Positions 1 through 9,931 of a DNA stretch of 37,251 nt are shown piece after piece. Below the pieces are notes generated by a model. The model did not search any database, was not told the origin of the DNA, and saw only the letters and a program-made list of their open reading frames with translations. Each line of letters starts with the position of its first letter. The stretch's first letter is position 1. The position numbers were made by a program, and so were the translations under genes. Source of the stretch: an uncultured Fidelibacterota bacterium (GTDB taxonomy: Bacteria > Marinisomatota > Marinisomatia > Marinisomatales > UBA1611). The stretch covers positions 1 to 37,251 of the forward strand of contig CAJWMI010000004.1 of NCBI GenBank assembly GCA_913043185.1, read 5' to 3'.

Positions 1-819
1 TCAACAATTTTTTCAGGTTACATTATTGATTTAGATTTGATTGATACTAATACTATCAGACGATTTATAGGAAATGAAATGGAGAAAGTGTATACAACTA
101 AAAAAGAGAAAAGGTCATATGGAAGTAAAACAATTGCTAGAAGATTAGCAGCTATAAAATCGTTATTTAATTATTTATACAATTTTGAAAAAATAAAAGA
201 TAATCCTGCTATGCATTTTAGAACCCCAAAAACAGATAAAAATTTGCCTGTGATTGTAAGAGAGAATGATATTGTAAGTTTAATGGAAGAACCAACAAAA
301 AACCCTATAACAAATGAAATTGAAGGGGAAAGGGATCACGCGATTTTAGAAATGCTTTATGCAACAGGGCTCAGACTAAGTGAACTGCTTAGCATAAATA
401 TTTGTGATATAGATAAAAAAGATAAGCTGGTTAAGGTTATGGGAAAAGGAGGTAAAGAGCGTATTGTTCCTATAGGAAAAGTGGCTTTAAATTCAATCGA
501 GAGCTATTTAACAAAGTTGGGTAAATCTATTAAATCAAGCTATGAGGACCCACTTTTTGTAAATAAAAAAGGTAAAAGGCTACCTAAACGTACTCTACAG
601 AGAAGGATTAAAAAATATTTAGAAGTGACTATGGGAGGTGGGACTGTGCACACGCTTAGGCACACGTTTGCTACACATTTAGTTAATAGTGGTGCAGATA
701 TATTAACCGTAAAAGAATTACTTGGTCATAATAGCCTGTCTTCCACACAGCATTATACTCGTCTTAACCTAGAGAAAATAAAAAAAGTTTATCAAGAAAA
801 ACATCCACACGGAAAATAA
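1..819 (+). CDS. xerC: Tyrosine recombinase XerC, 5' end outside window
   Basis: A tyrosine site-specific recombinase that, with a partner, resolves chromosome dimers at dif. The reading frame is open back to base 1 (in-frame residues [12 protein letters not shown] precede the TTG at 37), and these look like the SAM-like N-terminal core-binding domain, so the true start lies upstream of the window. Visible catalytic landmarks are the arginine in GLRLSELL, the lysine region [22 protein letters not shown] (H-x-x-R), [14 protein letters not shown] (second His and the nucleophilic Tyr). The C-terminus ([11 protein letters not shown]) matches the usual XerC ending. It lies 5 bp upstream of pckA with no terminator between, so the two may be cotranscribed although their functions are unrelated. 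XerC rather than XerD is chosen from the overall sequence and C-terminal tail. An integrase is unlikely because no mobile-element context is present. Confidence 0.88.
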   Translation, partial: STIFSGYIIDLDLIDTNTIRRFIGNEMEKVYTTKKEKRSYGSKTIARRLAAIKSLFNYLYNFEKIKDNPAMHFRTPKTDKNLPVIVRENDIVSLMEEPTKNPITNEIEGERDHAILEMLYATGLRLSELLSINICDIDKKDKLVKVMGKGGKERIVPIGKVALNSIESYLTKLGKSIKSSYEDPLFVNKKGKRLPKRTLQRRIKKYLEVTMGGGTVHTLRHTFATHLVNSGADILTVKELLGHNSLSSTQHYTRLNLEKIKKVYQEKHPHGK

Positions 820-824
820 TTCAC

Positions 825-2438
825 ATGAGTATTCATAAAGCAGGATCATTAGGGCTTAGTTCAATAAGAATAAACGATGAACTCTCTGTACATAGGAATT
901 TGAATATAGATTCATTGGTCAGAGATATCATCTCAAACGGAGAAGGACTTATCGCATCAAGTGGGGCAGCAATGGTGGACACTGGTAAATACACTGGCAG
1001 ATCGCCCAAGGATAAATATATTGTTGATGAAGAATCCAGTAGTGAAGATATCTGGTGGGGAAGTGTGAATCAAAAAATATCAGAGGATATATTCAATGAA
1101 CTTTATAATCAAGTTATCAGGTATTATAATTCTTCGAATTCTAAGACATATCTTTTTGATGGATTTGCAGGGGCAGATAAAGAATATACTCTTCGTGTTA
1201 GATTTTTAGTTAAAAAGGCATGGCAGGCGCATTTTGTACATAATATGTTTATTCGTCCAGAAAATGGGCAGTTAGAAAATTTTTCCCCTGATTTCACCAT
1301 CATTAATGCATCGGATGTAAAAAATCTTAATTATAAAAAGCATGGTATGAACTCTGAGACGTTTATTATTTTTCATCTAGGGAAAAAAATTGCCATTATT
1401 GGCGGCACTGAATATGGAGGAGAAATGAAAAAAGGAATTTTTTCGATTATGCACTATCTTCTTCCTCTTCAAGGCGTCTTATCGATGCACTGTTCAGCTA
1501 ATGTAGATAATGGTGGGGAAAACTCTGCATTATTTTTTGGATTAAGCGGAACCGGTAAGACGACGCTTAGCACGGACTCAAAAAGACCACTCATTGGAGA
1601 TGATGAACATGGTTGGTCTGATAACGGAATTTTTAATTTTGAGGGTGGCTGCTATGCAAAAGCAATTAATCTTGACCCAATTATAGAACCTGACATATAT
1701 AGTGCGATAAAGCCTGGTGCTCTACTTGAGAATGTTGTTTATGACCAAGATACAAAAACTGTTGACTTTAACGATGGATCAAAAACTGAGAATACAAGAG
1801 TATCTTATCCGATCAACTTTATTGAAAACTCAGTTTTTGCTCAGGGTAAGCCTAGTATAGCCGATCATCCTGAGAAAATAATTTTTCTAACTTGTGATGC
1901 CTATGGAATACTACCACCTGTAGCAAAATTAAATCCGGAGCAGGCGATGTATCATTTTATAAGTGGGTATACGGCAAAAGTAGCTGGCACTGAAAGAGGA
2001 ATAACAGAACCAACAGCAACTTTTTCTCCATGTTTCGGTGGGCCATTTCTTACGCTTCATCCTCTTAGGTATGCGGAACTATTGCGAAAAAAAATGAATC
2101 AGTTTGATGTCCCCGCGTACTTGGTAAATACGGGATGGGTAGGTGCTAGTGCTCAGTCTGGGGCTAAGCGCATTAGTCTTCCGCTTACACGTAAAATAAT
2201 CCATAAAATTTTAGACGGCTCTATTGAGTCTTCAAGATTTAAAGAGGACATTTATTTTGGATTCAAAATACCTGAGGAGCTGGATGATATTGATCCAGAG
2301 ATATTAAATCCTCTAAATGCCTGGTCAGATGTAGACGCTTATAATAATTCTGCAAAAGGTCTGGTGATGAAGTTTAAAGATAATTATAAAAAATATGACC
2401 TTGGAGATGATAAAATCAGAAATGGAGGTCCTTTATAA
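825..2438 (+). CDS. pckA: ATP-dependent phosphoenolpyruvate carboxykinase
   Basis: Cytosolic gluconeogenic enzyme that converts oxaloacetate plus ATP to phosphoenolpyruvate, CO2 and ADP. At 537 residues it has the usual length of the ATP-type family. Diagnostic segments are [10 protein letters not shown] near residue 62, MHCSANV, the kinase-1a P-loop [11 protein letters not shown] at residues 239-249, the metal-binding [27 protein letters not shown], and [17 protein letters not shown]. Nothing is truncated or missing. The start is the ATG 5 bp after the xerC stop and gives a standard N-terminus. The 168-bp gap that follows holds the metH leader. I see no convincing terminator of its own, so readthrough into that leader is possible. 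Confidence 0.96.
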   Translation: MSIHKAGSLGLSSIRINDELSVHRNLNIDSLVRDIISNGEGLIASSGAAMVDTGKYTGRSPKDKYIVDEESSSEDIWWGSVNQKISEDIFNELYNQVIRYYNSSNSKTYLFDGFAGADKEYTLRVRFLVKKAWQAHFVHNMFIRPENGQLENFSPDFTIINASDVKNLNYKKHGMNSETFIIFHLGKKIAIIGGTEYGGEMKKGIFSIMHYLLPLQGVLSMHCSANVDNGGENSALFFGLSGTGKTTLSTDSKRPLIGDDEHGWSDNGIFNFEGGCYAKAINLDPIIEPDIYSAIKPGALLENVVYDQDTKTVDFNDGSKTENTRVSYPINFIENSVFAQGKPSIADHPEKIIFLTCDAYGILPPVAKLNPEQAMYHFISGYTAKVAGTERGITEPTATFSPCFGGPFLTLHPLRYAELLRKKMNQFDVPAYLVNTGWVGASAQSGAKRISLPLTRKIIHKILDGSIESSRFKEDIYFGFKIPEELDDIDPEILNPLNAWSDVDAYNNSAKGLVMKFKDNYKKYDLGDDKIRNGGPL

Positions 2439-2455
2439 GGCATAGATAACTTTTT

Positions 2456-2485
2456 TTGAATATTATGGCTAATTATTTATATATT
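2456..2485 (+). promoter_or_regulatory. Candidate promoter for the metH leader
   Basis: TTGAAT (2456-2461) and TATATT (2480-2485) are separated by 18 bp, matching 4/6 and 5/6 of the sigma-70 consensus. Transcription would begin near 2492, at the base of a small hairpin just in front of the SAM-II aptamer, leaving a leader of about 115 nt. This is inferred from sequence only. AT-rich DNA gives such matches by chance. Confidence 0.3.
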
Positions 2486-2491
2486 TAGCTC

Positions 2492-2516
2492 TGTATGCGA
2501 TAAAAATAAGCATACA
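2492..2516 (+). other. Short inverted repeat upstream of the aptamer
   Basis: TGTATGC (2492-2498) and GCATACA (2510-2516) form a perfect 7-bp stem with an A-rich 11-nt loop. It ends immediately before the P1 stem of the SAM-II aptamer. It is not part of the known SAM-II fold. It may be a 5' stabilising hairpin, or it may stack on P1. Confidence 0.4.
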
Positions 2517-2570
2517 CGTCGTGATTTGAACCCTATTGCCGCGACATAAAATAATGGTGCTAAAAAGGTT
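2517..2570 (+). promoter_or_regulatory. SAM-II riboswitch aptamer (SAM_alpha class)
   Basis: The segment carries the SAM-II signature in order: P1 5' strand GTCGTG (2518-2523), conserved GATTTGAACC, TATTGC, P1 3' strand CGCGAC (2540-2545), an A-rich linker, then AATGG and the near-invariant GCTAAAAAGG (2559-2568). P1 pairs over six positions including one G-U. The loop AACC (2529-2532) is complementary to GGTT (2567-2570), which is the expected H-type pseudoknot contact. It resembles the structurally solved marine-metagenome SAM-II RNA block by block, as I recall it. It sits directly before metH, a methionine-pathway gene, as expected for a SAM sensor. The class is best known from Alphaproteobacteria and marine metagenomes. 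Confidence 0.9.
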
Positions 2571-2573
2571 AAT

Positions 2574-2606
2574 AAACCCGATTAGCATCGACATCGGGTT
2601 TTTTTT
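2574..2606 (+). terminator. Riboswitch-controlled intrinsic terminator abutting metH
   Basis: AAACCCGAT (2574-2582) pairs with ATCGGGTTT (2593-2601) across a 10-nt loop, and the T-run spans 2599-2606. The last T is immediately followed by the metH ATG at 2607. The hairpin begins four bases after the aptamer, so it is probably the expression platform. Its arm AACC (2575-2578) is complementary to GGTT (2567-2570) of the aptamer, which offers an antiterminator pairing in the ligand-free state. Confidence 0.85.
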
Positions 2607-5600
2607 ATGGAAAAAATAAAAAATATATTAAAAAATAAGATTATGGTCATTGATGGCGCCATGGGCACCATGGTGCAATCCTATAATCTAAAAGAAAGTG
2701 ATTTTAGGGGCGATCGGTTTAAGGATCATAAAAATGATCTCAAAGGTAACAATGAGATTCTTTCAATCTCACGACCAGATGTGGTCTCAGAGATTCATCG
2801 ATCTTATTTAGATGCTGGATCTGACATTATAGAGACAAATACTTTTAGTGCCAATTCTATTTCTCAGAAAGATTACAATACTGAAAAATTTGCATATGAA
2901 TTAAACCGGTGTTCTGCTGAGATTGCAAAGTCTGAAGCAAAAAAATTCACAGATAAACCTAGGTTCGTTGCTGGAGCTATTGGTCCTACAAATCGTACAG
3001 CATCAATGAGTCCTGATGTTAATAATCCAGGCTATCGTAATATTAGTTTTGACCTTTTAAGAGAATCCTATAGTGAGCAAGTCTCTGGTTTAATTGATGG
3101 TGGGGTTGATCTTTTTTTAGTTGAAACAGTTTTTGATACACTTAATTGTAAGGCAGCTCTATTTGCAATTAGAGAATTATTAGAACAAAAAAATATTGAT
3201 ATTCCTGTTTTTATTTCCGGTACTATTACCGATGCTAGCGGCAGAACCTTATCAGGCCAAACGGTTGAAGCTTTTCTCTATTCTATTTTACATTCAAATC
3301 CATTAGCAATTGGACTAAATTGTGCTCTCGGTGCTAGTCAGATGCGTCCATGGCTCAGTGAACTTTCAAAGTCGGCTCCTTTATATGTGTTTGCGTATCC
3401 AAATGCTGGACTACCCAATGAGTTTGGAGAGTATGACCAATCCCCAGGGCATATGGCTAACGAAATATCAGGGTTTGCGAAGGAAGGATTAGTAAACCTC
3501 GTAGGTGGTTGTTGCGGTACGACTCCAGAACATATCAGCGCGATAGCTGAATCGGTAGATGGCATAATACCAAGGAAAATTCCAAATATAGAAAATTATA
3601 CTCGACTTAGTGGGCTCGAGCCATTAACTATTAGGCCAGAAAGTAATTTTATAAACATAGGCGAACGGACAAATGTTACTGGCTCATCTATCTTCAGGAG
3701 ACTTATTAAAAATGGCGATTATGAAAAAGCTTTGACTGTAGCTCGGGAGCAGGTAGAAAACGGTGCTCAGATCATAGATATAAACATGGATGAGGGCCTA
3801 CTGGATTCTGAGTCTGTGATGGAAAATTTTCTAAGGATGATTGCCTCAGAGCCTGATATTTCTAAGGTTCCTGTAATGATTGATTCATCTAAGTGGAGCG
3901 TTTTAGAGACCGGACTTAAAAACATACAGGGTAAAGGGATAGTAAACTCAATCTCTTTGAAAGAGGGAGAGGATGAGTTTATCAGACAGGCTAAGGAAAT
4001 TAAAAAATATGGTGCGGCGGTGATTGTTATGGCTTTTGATGAAAATGGTCAGGCAGACACATATGATAGAAAGGTCGAAATATGCCTAAGAGCATATAGT
4101 GTGCTAATAAACAAAGTTGGAATGAATGGAGAGGATATTATTTTTGATCCAAATATTTTTGCGGTTGCAACTGGCATCGAAGATCATAATGACTATGCAA
4201 AATCCTTTATTGATGCTGCAAGCACAATAAAAGAGAAGATGCCTGAGGTCCATGTTAGTGGCGGCGTGAGCAATCTTTCATTTTCATTTAGAGGAAATGA
4301 TGCTATTAGGGAGTCCATGCACTCTATATTTTTATACCATGCGATTAAAGCAGGCATGGATATGGGTATTGTTAACCCTGGTCAGTTGACGCTTTATGAT
4401 GATATTAGTCCAGACTTGAAAGAATTAATTGAGGACGTGATTTTTAATCGTAATAAAGATAGTACTGAAAATTTAGTTTTGTCTGCAGGGGAATATATTG
4501 GTCACAAAAAGCAAAAAGAAAAGGATCTCAGTTGGCGCAAGATTGATGTGAATGAGAGATTAGTCTACGCGCTAGTAGAAGGAGTCACTGATTATATTGA
4601 TGATGATACAGAAGAAGCCAGAAGAAACTTTAAAAGGCCCATTGAGGTTATAGAAGGACCTCTCATGGACGGAATGAATAAAGTTGGTGACTTATTCCAG
4701 TCAGGGAAAATGTTTCTTCCTCAGGTTGTAAAATCAGCACGGGTAATGAAAAAATCAGTGGCAAAGCTTGTTCCATATATTGAAGAGGAAAAAGAAAAGC
4801 TTGGCTCAGTCAAAACATCAAATGGAAAGATTATCATGGCAACAGTAAAGGGAGATGTTCATGATATTGGGAAAAATATTGTTGGTGTTGTTCTTGGATG
4901 CAATGGTTATGAAATCATAGATCTGGGTGTTATGGTTCCTACAGAAAAAATCATTCAAACCGCAATAAATGAGGAGGCGGATATCATTGGCCTCTCCGGT
5001 TTGATTACTCCAAGTCTAGATGAGATGGTCTTTGTGGCCAAGGAGATGGAACGAAAAAAACTCAATATACCATTAATGATAGGAGGTGCTACTACTAGCA
5101 GACGTCACACTGCTATTAAAATTGAAGAGCAATATTCTGGTTTTACAATACATGTTACAGATGCTTCGAGAAGTGTAGGCGTTGTAGGCAAGCTTTTGAA
5201 TGAAAATAAAATAGAAGAGTTAGTCACTTCTACTAAGGAAGACTATAGTAGTATACGTGAAGCATATCTATCTAGTTCAAAAAAACGATCACTTTTAACC
5301 ATCGATGACGCAAGAGATAGAAAGTTTTCTGTTGACTGGGATAAATATATGCCACCGAAACCAAAATTTAGTGGAACGGAAATTTTAAAGGATTATCCAA
5401 TTGCTAATTTAGTTGATTTTATAGACTGGACTCCTTTTTTTCATACTTGGGAGATGAGAGGGAAATTTCCCGATATATTAGAAAATGGAAAATATGGTAA
5501 TGAGCCACAAAAGCTTTTTGATGATGCGAATGAACTATTAGATCAATTAATAAACGATAAACAATTAACCGCAGATGCTATTTTTGGTATTTATTCAGCT

Positions 5601-6146
5601 ATTTCAAAGGATGAAAAAGTATCTGTTGATAGTTATACCTTTAATTTTCCGAGACAGCTCATTGATAAAGGGCAAAAGAAGTTTAACTATTCGTTAGCTG
5701 ATTTTATTTCCCCCAAAGAAGACTATATCGGATTATTTGCTGTAACGGCGGGTAAAGGAATGGAACAAATTATTTCTGAGTATGAAGACCAATTAGATGA
5801 TTATAAGATCATTATGGTGAAGGCGATTGCGGATAGGTTAGCAGAAGCATTTGCTGAAAAATTACACCAAATGATTAGAACCGACTACTGGGGTTATTCC
5901 ATAGAAAAAGATGTTAATATAAATGATCTTATTAAAGAAAATTATGATGGAATAAGACCCGCGCCAGGTTATCCCGCATGTCCGAATCATACTGAAAAAG
6001 ATACAATCTGGAAAATTTTGAATGTGGAGGAGAATATTGGTATTACACTTACAGAGAATCGGGCAATGTATCCAGCAGCTTCTGTATGTGGCTGGTATTT
6101 TAGTCATCCAGAATCATGTTATTTTAGTGTTTTAAGTAATGAATAG
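2607..6146 (+). CDS. metH: Cobalamin-dependent methionine synthase, full length
   Basis: Transfers the methyl group of 5-methyl-tetrahydrofolate through cobalamin to homocysteine, giving methionine in the cytosol. All four modules are present in 1179 residues: homocysteine/zinc domain (about 1-325; ligands C239, C302, C303 in GLNCALG and GGCCGTTP), pterin-binding domain (about 345-610, [13 protein letters not shown]), cobalamin cap and Rossmann domain (about 645-890, GDVHDIGKN with the lower axial ligand H752), and the AdoMet reactivation domain (about 900-1179, [13 protein letters not shown]). The start at 2607 gives the normal N-terminus ahead of [13 protein letters not shown]. No Shine-Dalgarno is visible: the eight bases before ATG are the terminator's U-tract, so translation start may depend on readthrough and leader unfolding. 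It heads metH-metF-metK-ahcY under a SAM-II switch. Confidence 0.97.
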   Translation: MEKIKNILKNKIMVIDGAMGTMVQSYNLKESDFRGDRFKDHKNDLKGNNEILSISRPDVVSEIHRSYLDAGSDIIETNTFSANSISQKDYNTEKFAYELNRCSAEIAKSEAKKFTDKPRFVAGAIGPTNRTASMSPDVNNPGYRNISFDLLRESYSEQVSGLIDGGVDLFLVETVFDTLNCKAALFAIRELLEQKNIDIPVFISGTITDASGRTLSGQTVEAFLYSILHSNPLAIGLNCALGASQMRPWLSELSKSAPLYVFAYPNAGLPNEFGEYDQSPGHMANEISGFAKEGLVNLVGGCCGTTPEHISAIAESVDGIIPRKIPNIENYTRLSGLEPLTIRPESNFINIGERTNVTGSSIFRRLIKNGDYEKALTVAREQVENGAQIIDINMDEGLLDSESVMENFLRMIASEPDISKVPVMIDSSKWSVLETGLKNIQGKGIVNSISLKEGEDEFIRQAKEIKKYGAAVIVMAFDENGQADTYDRKVEICLRAYSVLINKVGMNGEDIIFDPNIFAVATGIEDHNDYAKSFIDAASTIKEKMPEVHVSGGVSNLSFSFRGNDAIRESMHSIFLYHAIKAGMDMGIVNPGQLTLYDDISPDLKELIEDVIFNRNKDSTENLVLSAGEYIGHKKQKEKDLSWRKIDVNERLVYALVEGVTDYIDDDTEEARRNFKRPIEVIEGPLMDGMNKVGDLFQSGKMFLPQVVKSARVMKKSVAKLVPYIEEEKEKLGSVKTSNGKIIMATVKGDVHDIGKNIVGVVLGCNGYEIIDLGVMVPTEKIIQTAINEEADIIGLSGLITPSLDEMVFVAKEMERKKLNIPLMIGGATTSRRHTAIKIEEQYSGFTIHVTDASRSVGVVGKLLNENKIEELVTSTKEDYSSIREAYLSSSKKRSLLTIDDARDRKFSVDWDKYMPPKPKFSGTEILKDYPIANLVDFIDWTPFFHTWEMRGKFPDILENGKYGNEPQKLFDDANELLDQLINDKQLTADAIFGIYSAISKDEKVSVDSYTFNFPRQLIDKGQKKFNYSLADFISPKEDYIGLFAVTAGKGMEQIISEYEDQLDDYKIIMVKAIADRLAEAFAEKLHQMIRTDYWGYSIEKDVNINDLIKENYDGIRPAPGYPACPNHTEKDTIWKILNVEENIGITLTENRAMYPAASVCGWYFSHPESCYFSVLSNE

Positions 6147-6155
6147 GTATTAAAG

Positions 6156-7091
6156 ATGAGAATAAAAGATAAAATAAAAAGGCCAAGAAGGCCTGTGGTT
6201 GTATATGAGATATTGCCACCAAGAGAAAAGGACGGCACGCTTAACTCATATGCTGCAAATATTAGTTCACTTTTATCACAAACGCATATTGATGCGATCA
6301 ATATCCCTGAGGTTAGAGATGAGATCGGTCGAGGAAAGCGACCAGTAAAAAATCAACTCAGGGCTGAGCCAAGAGAATTTGGAAAATTATTACAAGATAT
6401 TGTCGGTATTGAGTCTATTGTTAACAGGGTCGTGGTGCACCAAACTCTTAAGAAAGAGATGATCTGGTTTGAAGAAACATATAATAAATATGAGATAGAG
6501 AACCTGATCACTGTAGGTGGTGAATCAAGAAACATTACATATCCAGGTCCTTCGGTAAATAAAGCTTTAGAGGCTATCAAACAAAATGAAAAATTAAATA
6601 TATTGTGTGGCGGAATCTCAATTCCAAGTAGAGAAAAAGAGTCTCTAAAGCTGATTGAAAAAAGTAAAAATGGATCTGAATTTTTTACGACGCAAGTTCT
6701 TTATGATTCATCAAAGATTATAAGAATGATTTCTCACTATCAAAAAAGATGTGATGAACAAAATACTTTTCCGAGACGAGTATTACTTAGTTTTGCACCG
6801 GTAAGTTCAAAAAAGAATATTGATTTTTTAAAATGGCTAGGTGTGGATATTCCAGTAAATACTGAAGAATATTTAAATGAGAATGATCAAAAAATGACCG
6901 AAAGGTCTATGGAAATTTCTATTAATGTTTTAAATGAAACTCTAAGATTTTTAAATGAAAACAAAATTGTTGTACCAATAGGACTAAATGTTGAACATAT
7001 TATGTCCTATAATTTTCAAGCGTCAATCGAAATGCTTCAGGAACTTGCTCGTATTTATAGAGAGTTTTGTATCAAAACAGATATTTATTAA
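6156..7091 (+). CDS. metF: Methylenetetrahydrofolate reductase-like protein (divergent MetF)
   Basis: Probably reduces 5,10-methylene-THF to 5-methyl-THF, the methyl donor for MetH encoded 9 bp upstream. At 311 residues it fits the bacterial single-domain TIM-barrel reductase (about 290-310). YEILPPREK at residues 17-25 matches the family N-terminal E-x-x-P-P signature, with E18 in the place of the catalytic Glu. The strand that normally ends in a RGD-type motif reads TVGGES (120-125), so the FAD-contacting Asp is not obvious, and the rest of the protein is divergent. Context strongly supports the folate role. A related reductase that transfers electrons or one-carbon groups in another way is the alternative. 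There is no terminator before metK, only an 86-bp gap. Confidence 0.68.
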   Translation: MRIKDKIKRPRRPVVVYEILPPREKDGTLNSYAANISSLLSQTHIDAINIPEVRDEIGRGKRPVKNQLRAEPREFGKLLQDIVGIESIVNRVVVHQTLKKEMIWFEETYNKYEIENLITVGGESRNITYPGPSVNKALEAIKQNEKLNILCGGISIPSREKESLKLIEKSKNGSEFFTTQVLYDSSKIIRMISHYQKRCDEQNTFPRRVLLSFAPVSSKKNIDFLKWLGVDIPVNTEEYLNENDQKMTERSMEISINVLNETLRFLNENKIVVPIGLNVEHIMSYNFQASIEMLQELARIYREFCIKTDIY

Positions 7092-7141
7092 GTTTTTTAG
7101 ATTTATTAGTTTGATTTATTTATATTTCCCGCCGCAATATA

Positions 7142-7171
7142 TAGTTTAATCGAATAATCACAAACTAGGAG
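7142..7171 (+). promoter_or_regulatory. Inverted repeat overlapping the metK ribosome-binding site
   Basis: TAGTTT (7142-7147) and AAACTA (7162-7167) can form a 6-bp hairpin whose 3' arm runs into the AGGAG Shine-Dalgarno (7167-7171) of metK. It does not match any SAM riboswitch class I can recognise. It might modestly affect translation, or it may be chance in AT-rich sequence. The rest of the 86-bp metF-metK gap shows nothing clear. Confidence 0.25.
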
Positions 7172-7177
7172 TTAACA

Positions 7178-8359
7178 TTGTCAAAATATTTATTTACATC
7201 CGAGTCTGTTACAGAAGGTCATCCTGACAAAGTCTGCGATGCAATTTCTGATGCCATTCTTGATAATTTACTATCACAGGATCAGGAGTCACACGTAGCT
7301 TGCGAAACTTTAGCAACTAATGGATTGGTCGTGGTTTCCGGTGAGGTTAGATCTTCTGGCTCTCTTGATGTTGAAAATATTGTTAGAGAGACCTTATCGG
7401 ATATAGGATACACTGATGAGGCAAAAGGTATGGATAATAATAGCGTTGATATTCGTGCTATTATTCATGAGCAGAGTCCGGAAATTGCACAGGGTGTTGA
7501 CTCCGATGATATTTCAGAACAGGGCGCAGGTGATCAGGGTCTAATGTTTGGTTTTGCTTGTAAGGAAACTGAAGAGCTAATGCCTCTTCCAATACAAATA
7601 GCACAACGTTTGACAGAAAAGCTAGCAACTATTAGAAAAGATGGTACCCTATCATGGCTAAGGCCGGATGGGAAATCTCAGGTTACCGTTGAGTATGATG
7701 GTTTTACAGCTATCAGGGTTACAAAAGTAGTTATTGCTACACAACACGATGATATGTTAGATAAGTATGGTTCTGAAAAAGATGAATTGAGTTTTGTTAG
7801 GAAAGAGGTTATTAATCATGTAATTATTCCTGTTTTGGAAAGTTATGATATACCATATGAAAGTGAGTTTATTGTTAATGGAACCGGAAGATTTGTTTAT
7901 GGTGGACCAGCGGCCGATACAGGGCTTACAGGAAGGAAGATCATCGTTGACACATATGGAGGCTATGCTCCTCATGGAGGAGGCGCATTTTCTGGAAAAG
8001 ATCCATCAAAGGTTGATCGTTCAGCTGCTTATATGTCTAGATATATAGCAAAAAATGTTGTAGCAGCAGATTTGGCTGAGAGGTGTGAGGTGCAGCTATC
8101 TTATGGTATTGGTGTTGCTGAGCCTACATCATTCTATGTGAGGACATTTGGTACTGGTATTATCAGTGATGAGCAATTAACCTCATTATGTTCTGAGATA
8201 TTTCCGCTTCGTCCTGGTGAAATAGTAAAACATTTAGATCTTAAAAAGCCAAGATATTATGTGACATCTGCGTATGGACATTTTGGACGAAATGGAGAGA
8301 GCTTCACATGGGAAAAAATAGATCTGTCAGATAAATTAAAATCAGCAGTAAATAATTAA
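7178..8359 (+). CDS. metK: S-adenosylmethionine synthetase
   Basis: Makes SAM from methionine and ATP, releasing phosphate and pyrophosphate; it acts as a cytosolic homotetramer in most bacteria. The 393-residue protein is the standard length and shows [14 protein letters not shown] near residue 8, [10 protein letters not shown] near 116, and the P-loop-like [19 protein letters not shown]. The start codon is TTG at 7178, supported by an AGGAG seven bases upstream and by the normal [11 protein letters not shown]-terminus. It uses the methionine made by MetH and precedes ahcY by 11 bp. Its product is the ligand of the SAM-II switch at the head of the cluster, closing a feedback loop if transcription runs through from metH. 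Confidence 0.97.
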   Translation: MSKYLFTSESVTEGHPDKVCDAISDAILDNLLSQDQESHVACETLATNGLVVVSGEVRSSGSLDVENIVRETLSDIGYTDEAKGMDNNSVDIRAIIHEQSPEIAQGVDSDDISEQGAGDQGLMFGFACKETEELMPLPIQIAQRLTEKLATIRKDGTLSWLRPDGKSQVTVEYDGFTAIRVTKVVIATQHDDMLDKYGSEKDELSFVRKEVINHVIIPVLESYDIPYESEFIVNGTGRFVYGGPAADTGLTGRKIIVDTYGGYAPHGGGAFSGKDPSKVDRSAAYMSRYIAKNVVAADLAERCEVQLSYGIGVAEPTSFYVRTFGTGIISDEQLTSLCSEIFPLRPGEIVKHLDLKKPRYYVTSAYGHFGRNGESFTWEKIDLSDKLKSAVNN

Positions 8360-8370
8360 AGGAGAATAAA

Positions 8371-9813
8371 ATGTCCGAAGTAGCGGTGAAAGATATTGTA
8401 GAAGCATTGCCTTATAAGATCAAGGATATTGGGCTTGCAAAGGATGGCAGAAATGCTATTGAAATTTCCGAAAAAGAGATGCCAGGGCTTATGGCTACCA
8501 GGGCAAAATATGGTCCAGATAAACCACTAGAAGGTAAAAAAATTACTGGATCCTTGCACATGACCATTGAAACAGCTGTCTTGATAGAGACATTGGTTGA
8601 TCTAGGCGCAGATGTAAGATGGGCCAGTTGTAATATTTTTTCAACCCAAGATCATGCAGCCGCGGCAATAGCGGATGCGGGAGTACCAGTTTTTGCTTGG
8701 AAGGGTGAATCTCTAGAGGAGTATTGGTGGTGTACGATGCAGGCGCTTACTTTCCCAGATGGATCAGGGCCAGATTTAATTGTTGATGATGGTGGTGATG
8801 CGACTTTGTTAATTCACAAAGGTTACGAGCTTGAAGAATTCTATAAAAAAAATAATTATGCTCCAGATATAAAGACCACAATTGAAGAGGAACAGGTAAT
8901 AGAAAAGTTATTAAGAGATATCCTTGATAAAAGTCCGATGCATTGGCATGGTATTACTGAAAATATTATTGGTGTCTCCGAGGAGACTACAACCGGTGTA
9001 CATAGATTAGTTCAGATGGAAAAAGATGGACACCTTCTGTTTCCGGCGTATAATGTTAACGATTCAGTGACAAAATCCAAATTTGATAATGTTTATGGCT
9101 GTAGGGAGTCTCTAGCTGATGGTCTCAAGCGTTCTCTAGATATTATGGTCGCTGGTAAAACAGTTTTGGTTTGTGGATACGGTGACGTAGGTAAAGGCTG
9201 CGCCCAGTCTCTTCGTGGATATGGCGCTAGAGTACTTGTTTCTGAGATTGACCCAATATGTGCACTGCAGGCTGCCATGGAAGGGTTTGAGGTTACTACA
9301 ATTGAGGATGTAATTGATCAGGTTCATATTTTTGTTACTGCAACAGGGAATAAAGATATTATTACCAGGGACCACATGTATAAAATGCGTGACCAGGCGG
9401 TTGTATGTAATATTGGACACTTTGACAATGAGATCCAAGTGAATGCTATTAATGATGATGAATCAGTAATAAAAGAAAATATCAAGCCTCAGCTTGATCG
9501 TTATACATTTCCAGATGGTCATAAGGTGTTTATGCTTGCAGAAGGACGACTAATGAACCTTGGTTGTGCCACCGGCCATCCTAGTTTTGTTATGTCAAAC
9601 TCATTCACAAATCAAGTATTGGCCCAGATTGCTCTAGCAAAAGATACGCCTGAGGTAGGGGTTTATATGCTTCCAAAAGAGTTAGACGAAGAAGTGGCGA
9701 GGCTACATTTAGACCATTTAGGTGTAAAATTGACTGAGCTTTCCGATGAGCAAGCTGAGTATATTGGCGTTTCGAAAGAGGGTCCGTTTAAGCCTGAACA
9801 TTATAAATATTAA
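8371..9813 (+). CDS. ahcY: S-adenosylhomocysteine hydrolase
   Basis: NAD-dependent enzyme that splits S-adenosylhomocysteine, the by-product of methyl transfer, into adenosine and homocysteine. Homocysteine re-enters the cycle at MetH. The 480-residue length is that of the long bacterial form with the central insertion. Visible are [17 protein letters not shown], the substrate region [13 protein letters not shown], the dinucleotide fold [10 protein letters not shown] (residues 267-276), and the family-typical C-terminus KPEHYKY. A clear GGAG lies nine bases before ATG. It is the last gene of the methyl cycle and is followed by a strong terminator, so pathway and transcription unit end together. 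Confidence 0.97.
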   Translation: MSEVAVKDIVEALPYKIKDIGLAKDGRNAIEISEKEMPGLMATRAKYGPDKPLEGKKITGSLHMTIETAVLIETLVDLGADVRWASCNIFSTQDHAAAAIADAGVPVFAWKGESLEEYWWCTMQALTFPDGSGPDLIVDDGGDATLLIHKGYELEEFYKKNNYAPDIKTTIEEEQVIEKLLRDILDKSPMHWHGITENIIGVSEETTTGVHRLVQMEKDGHLLFPAYNVNDSVTKSKFDNVYGCRESLADGLKRSLDIMVAGKTVLVCGYGDVGKGCAQSLRGYGARVLVSEIDPICALQAAMEGFEVTTIEDVIDQVHIFVTATGNKDIITRDHMYKMRDQAVVCNIGHFDNEIQVNAINDDESVIKENIKPQLDRYTFPDGHKVFMLAEGRLMNLGCATGHPSFVMSNSFTNQVLAQIALAKDTPEVGVYMLPKELDEEVARLHLDHLGVKLTELSDEQAEYIGVSKEGPFKPEHYKY

Positions 9814-9837
9814 TATAAACTCAATAAAAACAATAGG

Positions 9838-9865
9838 AAACCCTACATTTATTGTGGGGTTTTTT
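9838..9865 (+). terminator. Intrinsic terminator after ahcY
   Basis: AAACCCTACA (9838-9847) pairs with TGTGGGGTTT (9853-9862) across the loop TTTAT, a 10-bp stem with one G-U pair, followed by a T-run ending at 9865. It marks the end of the metH-metF-metK-ahcY unit. Confidence 0.9.
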
Positions 9866-9931
9866 CGTTTTGCATGTCAAGCTAGAAAACCACAAATTCT
9901 AGCGCGGTAGTCCAAATAACTTGATATAGTT

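Noticed and set aside
37..39. TTG at 37 as the true xerC start
   Set aside because: The frame is open to base 1 and the preceding residues fit the N-terminal domain; starting here would remove most of it.
1..819. Integrase of a mobile element at the left edge
   Set aside because: Sequence and C-terminus are XerC-like, and no attachment site, tRNA or phage/ICE gene is nearby.
3338..3565. 75-codon minus-strand frame inside metH, and similar frames at 5862-6107 and 6119-6301
   Set aside because: They lie opposite well-conserved metH/metF coding sequence, with no ribosome-binding site or family resemblance.
7092..7177. A second SAM or SAH riboswitch before metK or ahcY
   Set aside because: No match to SAM-I, SAM-II, SAM-III or SAH signatures could be seen; the metK-ahcY gap of 11 bp is too short for one.
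9136..9438. 100-codon minus-strand frame inside ahcY
   Set aside because: Complement of a conserved catalytic region; composition looks like an antisense shadow.
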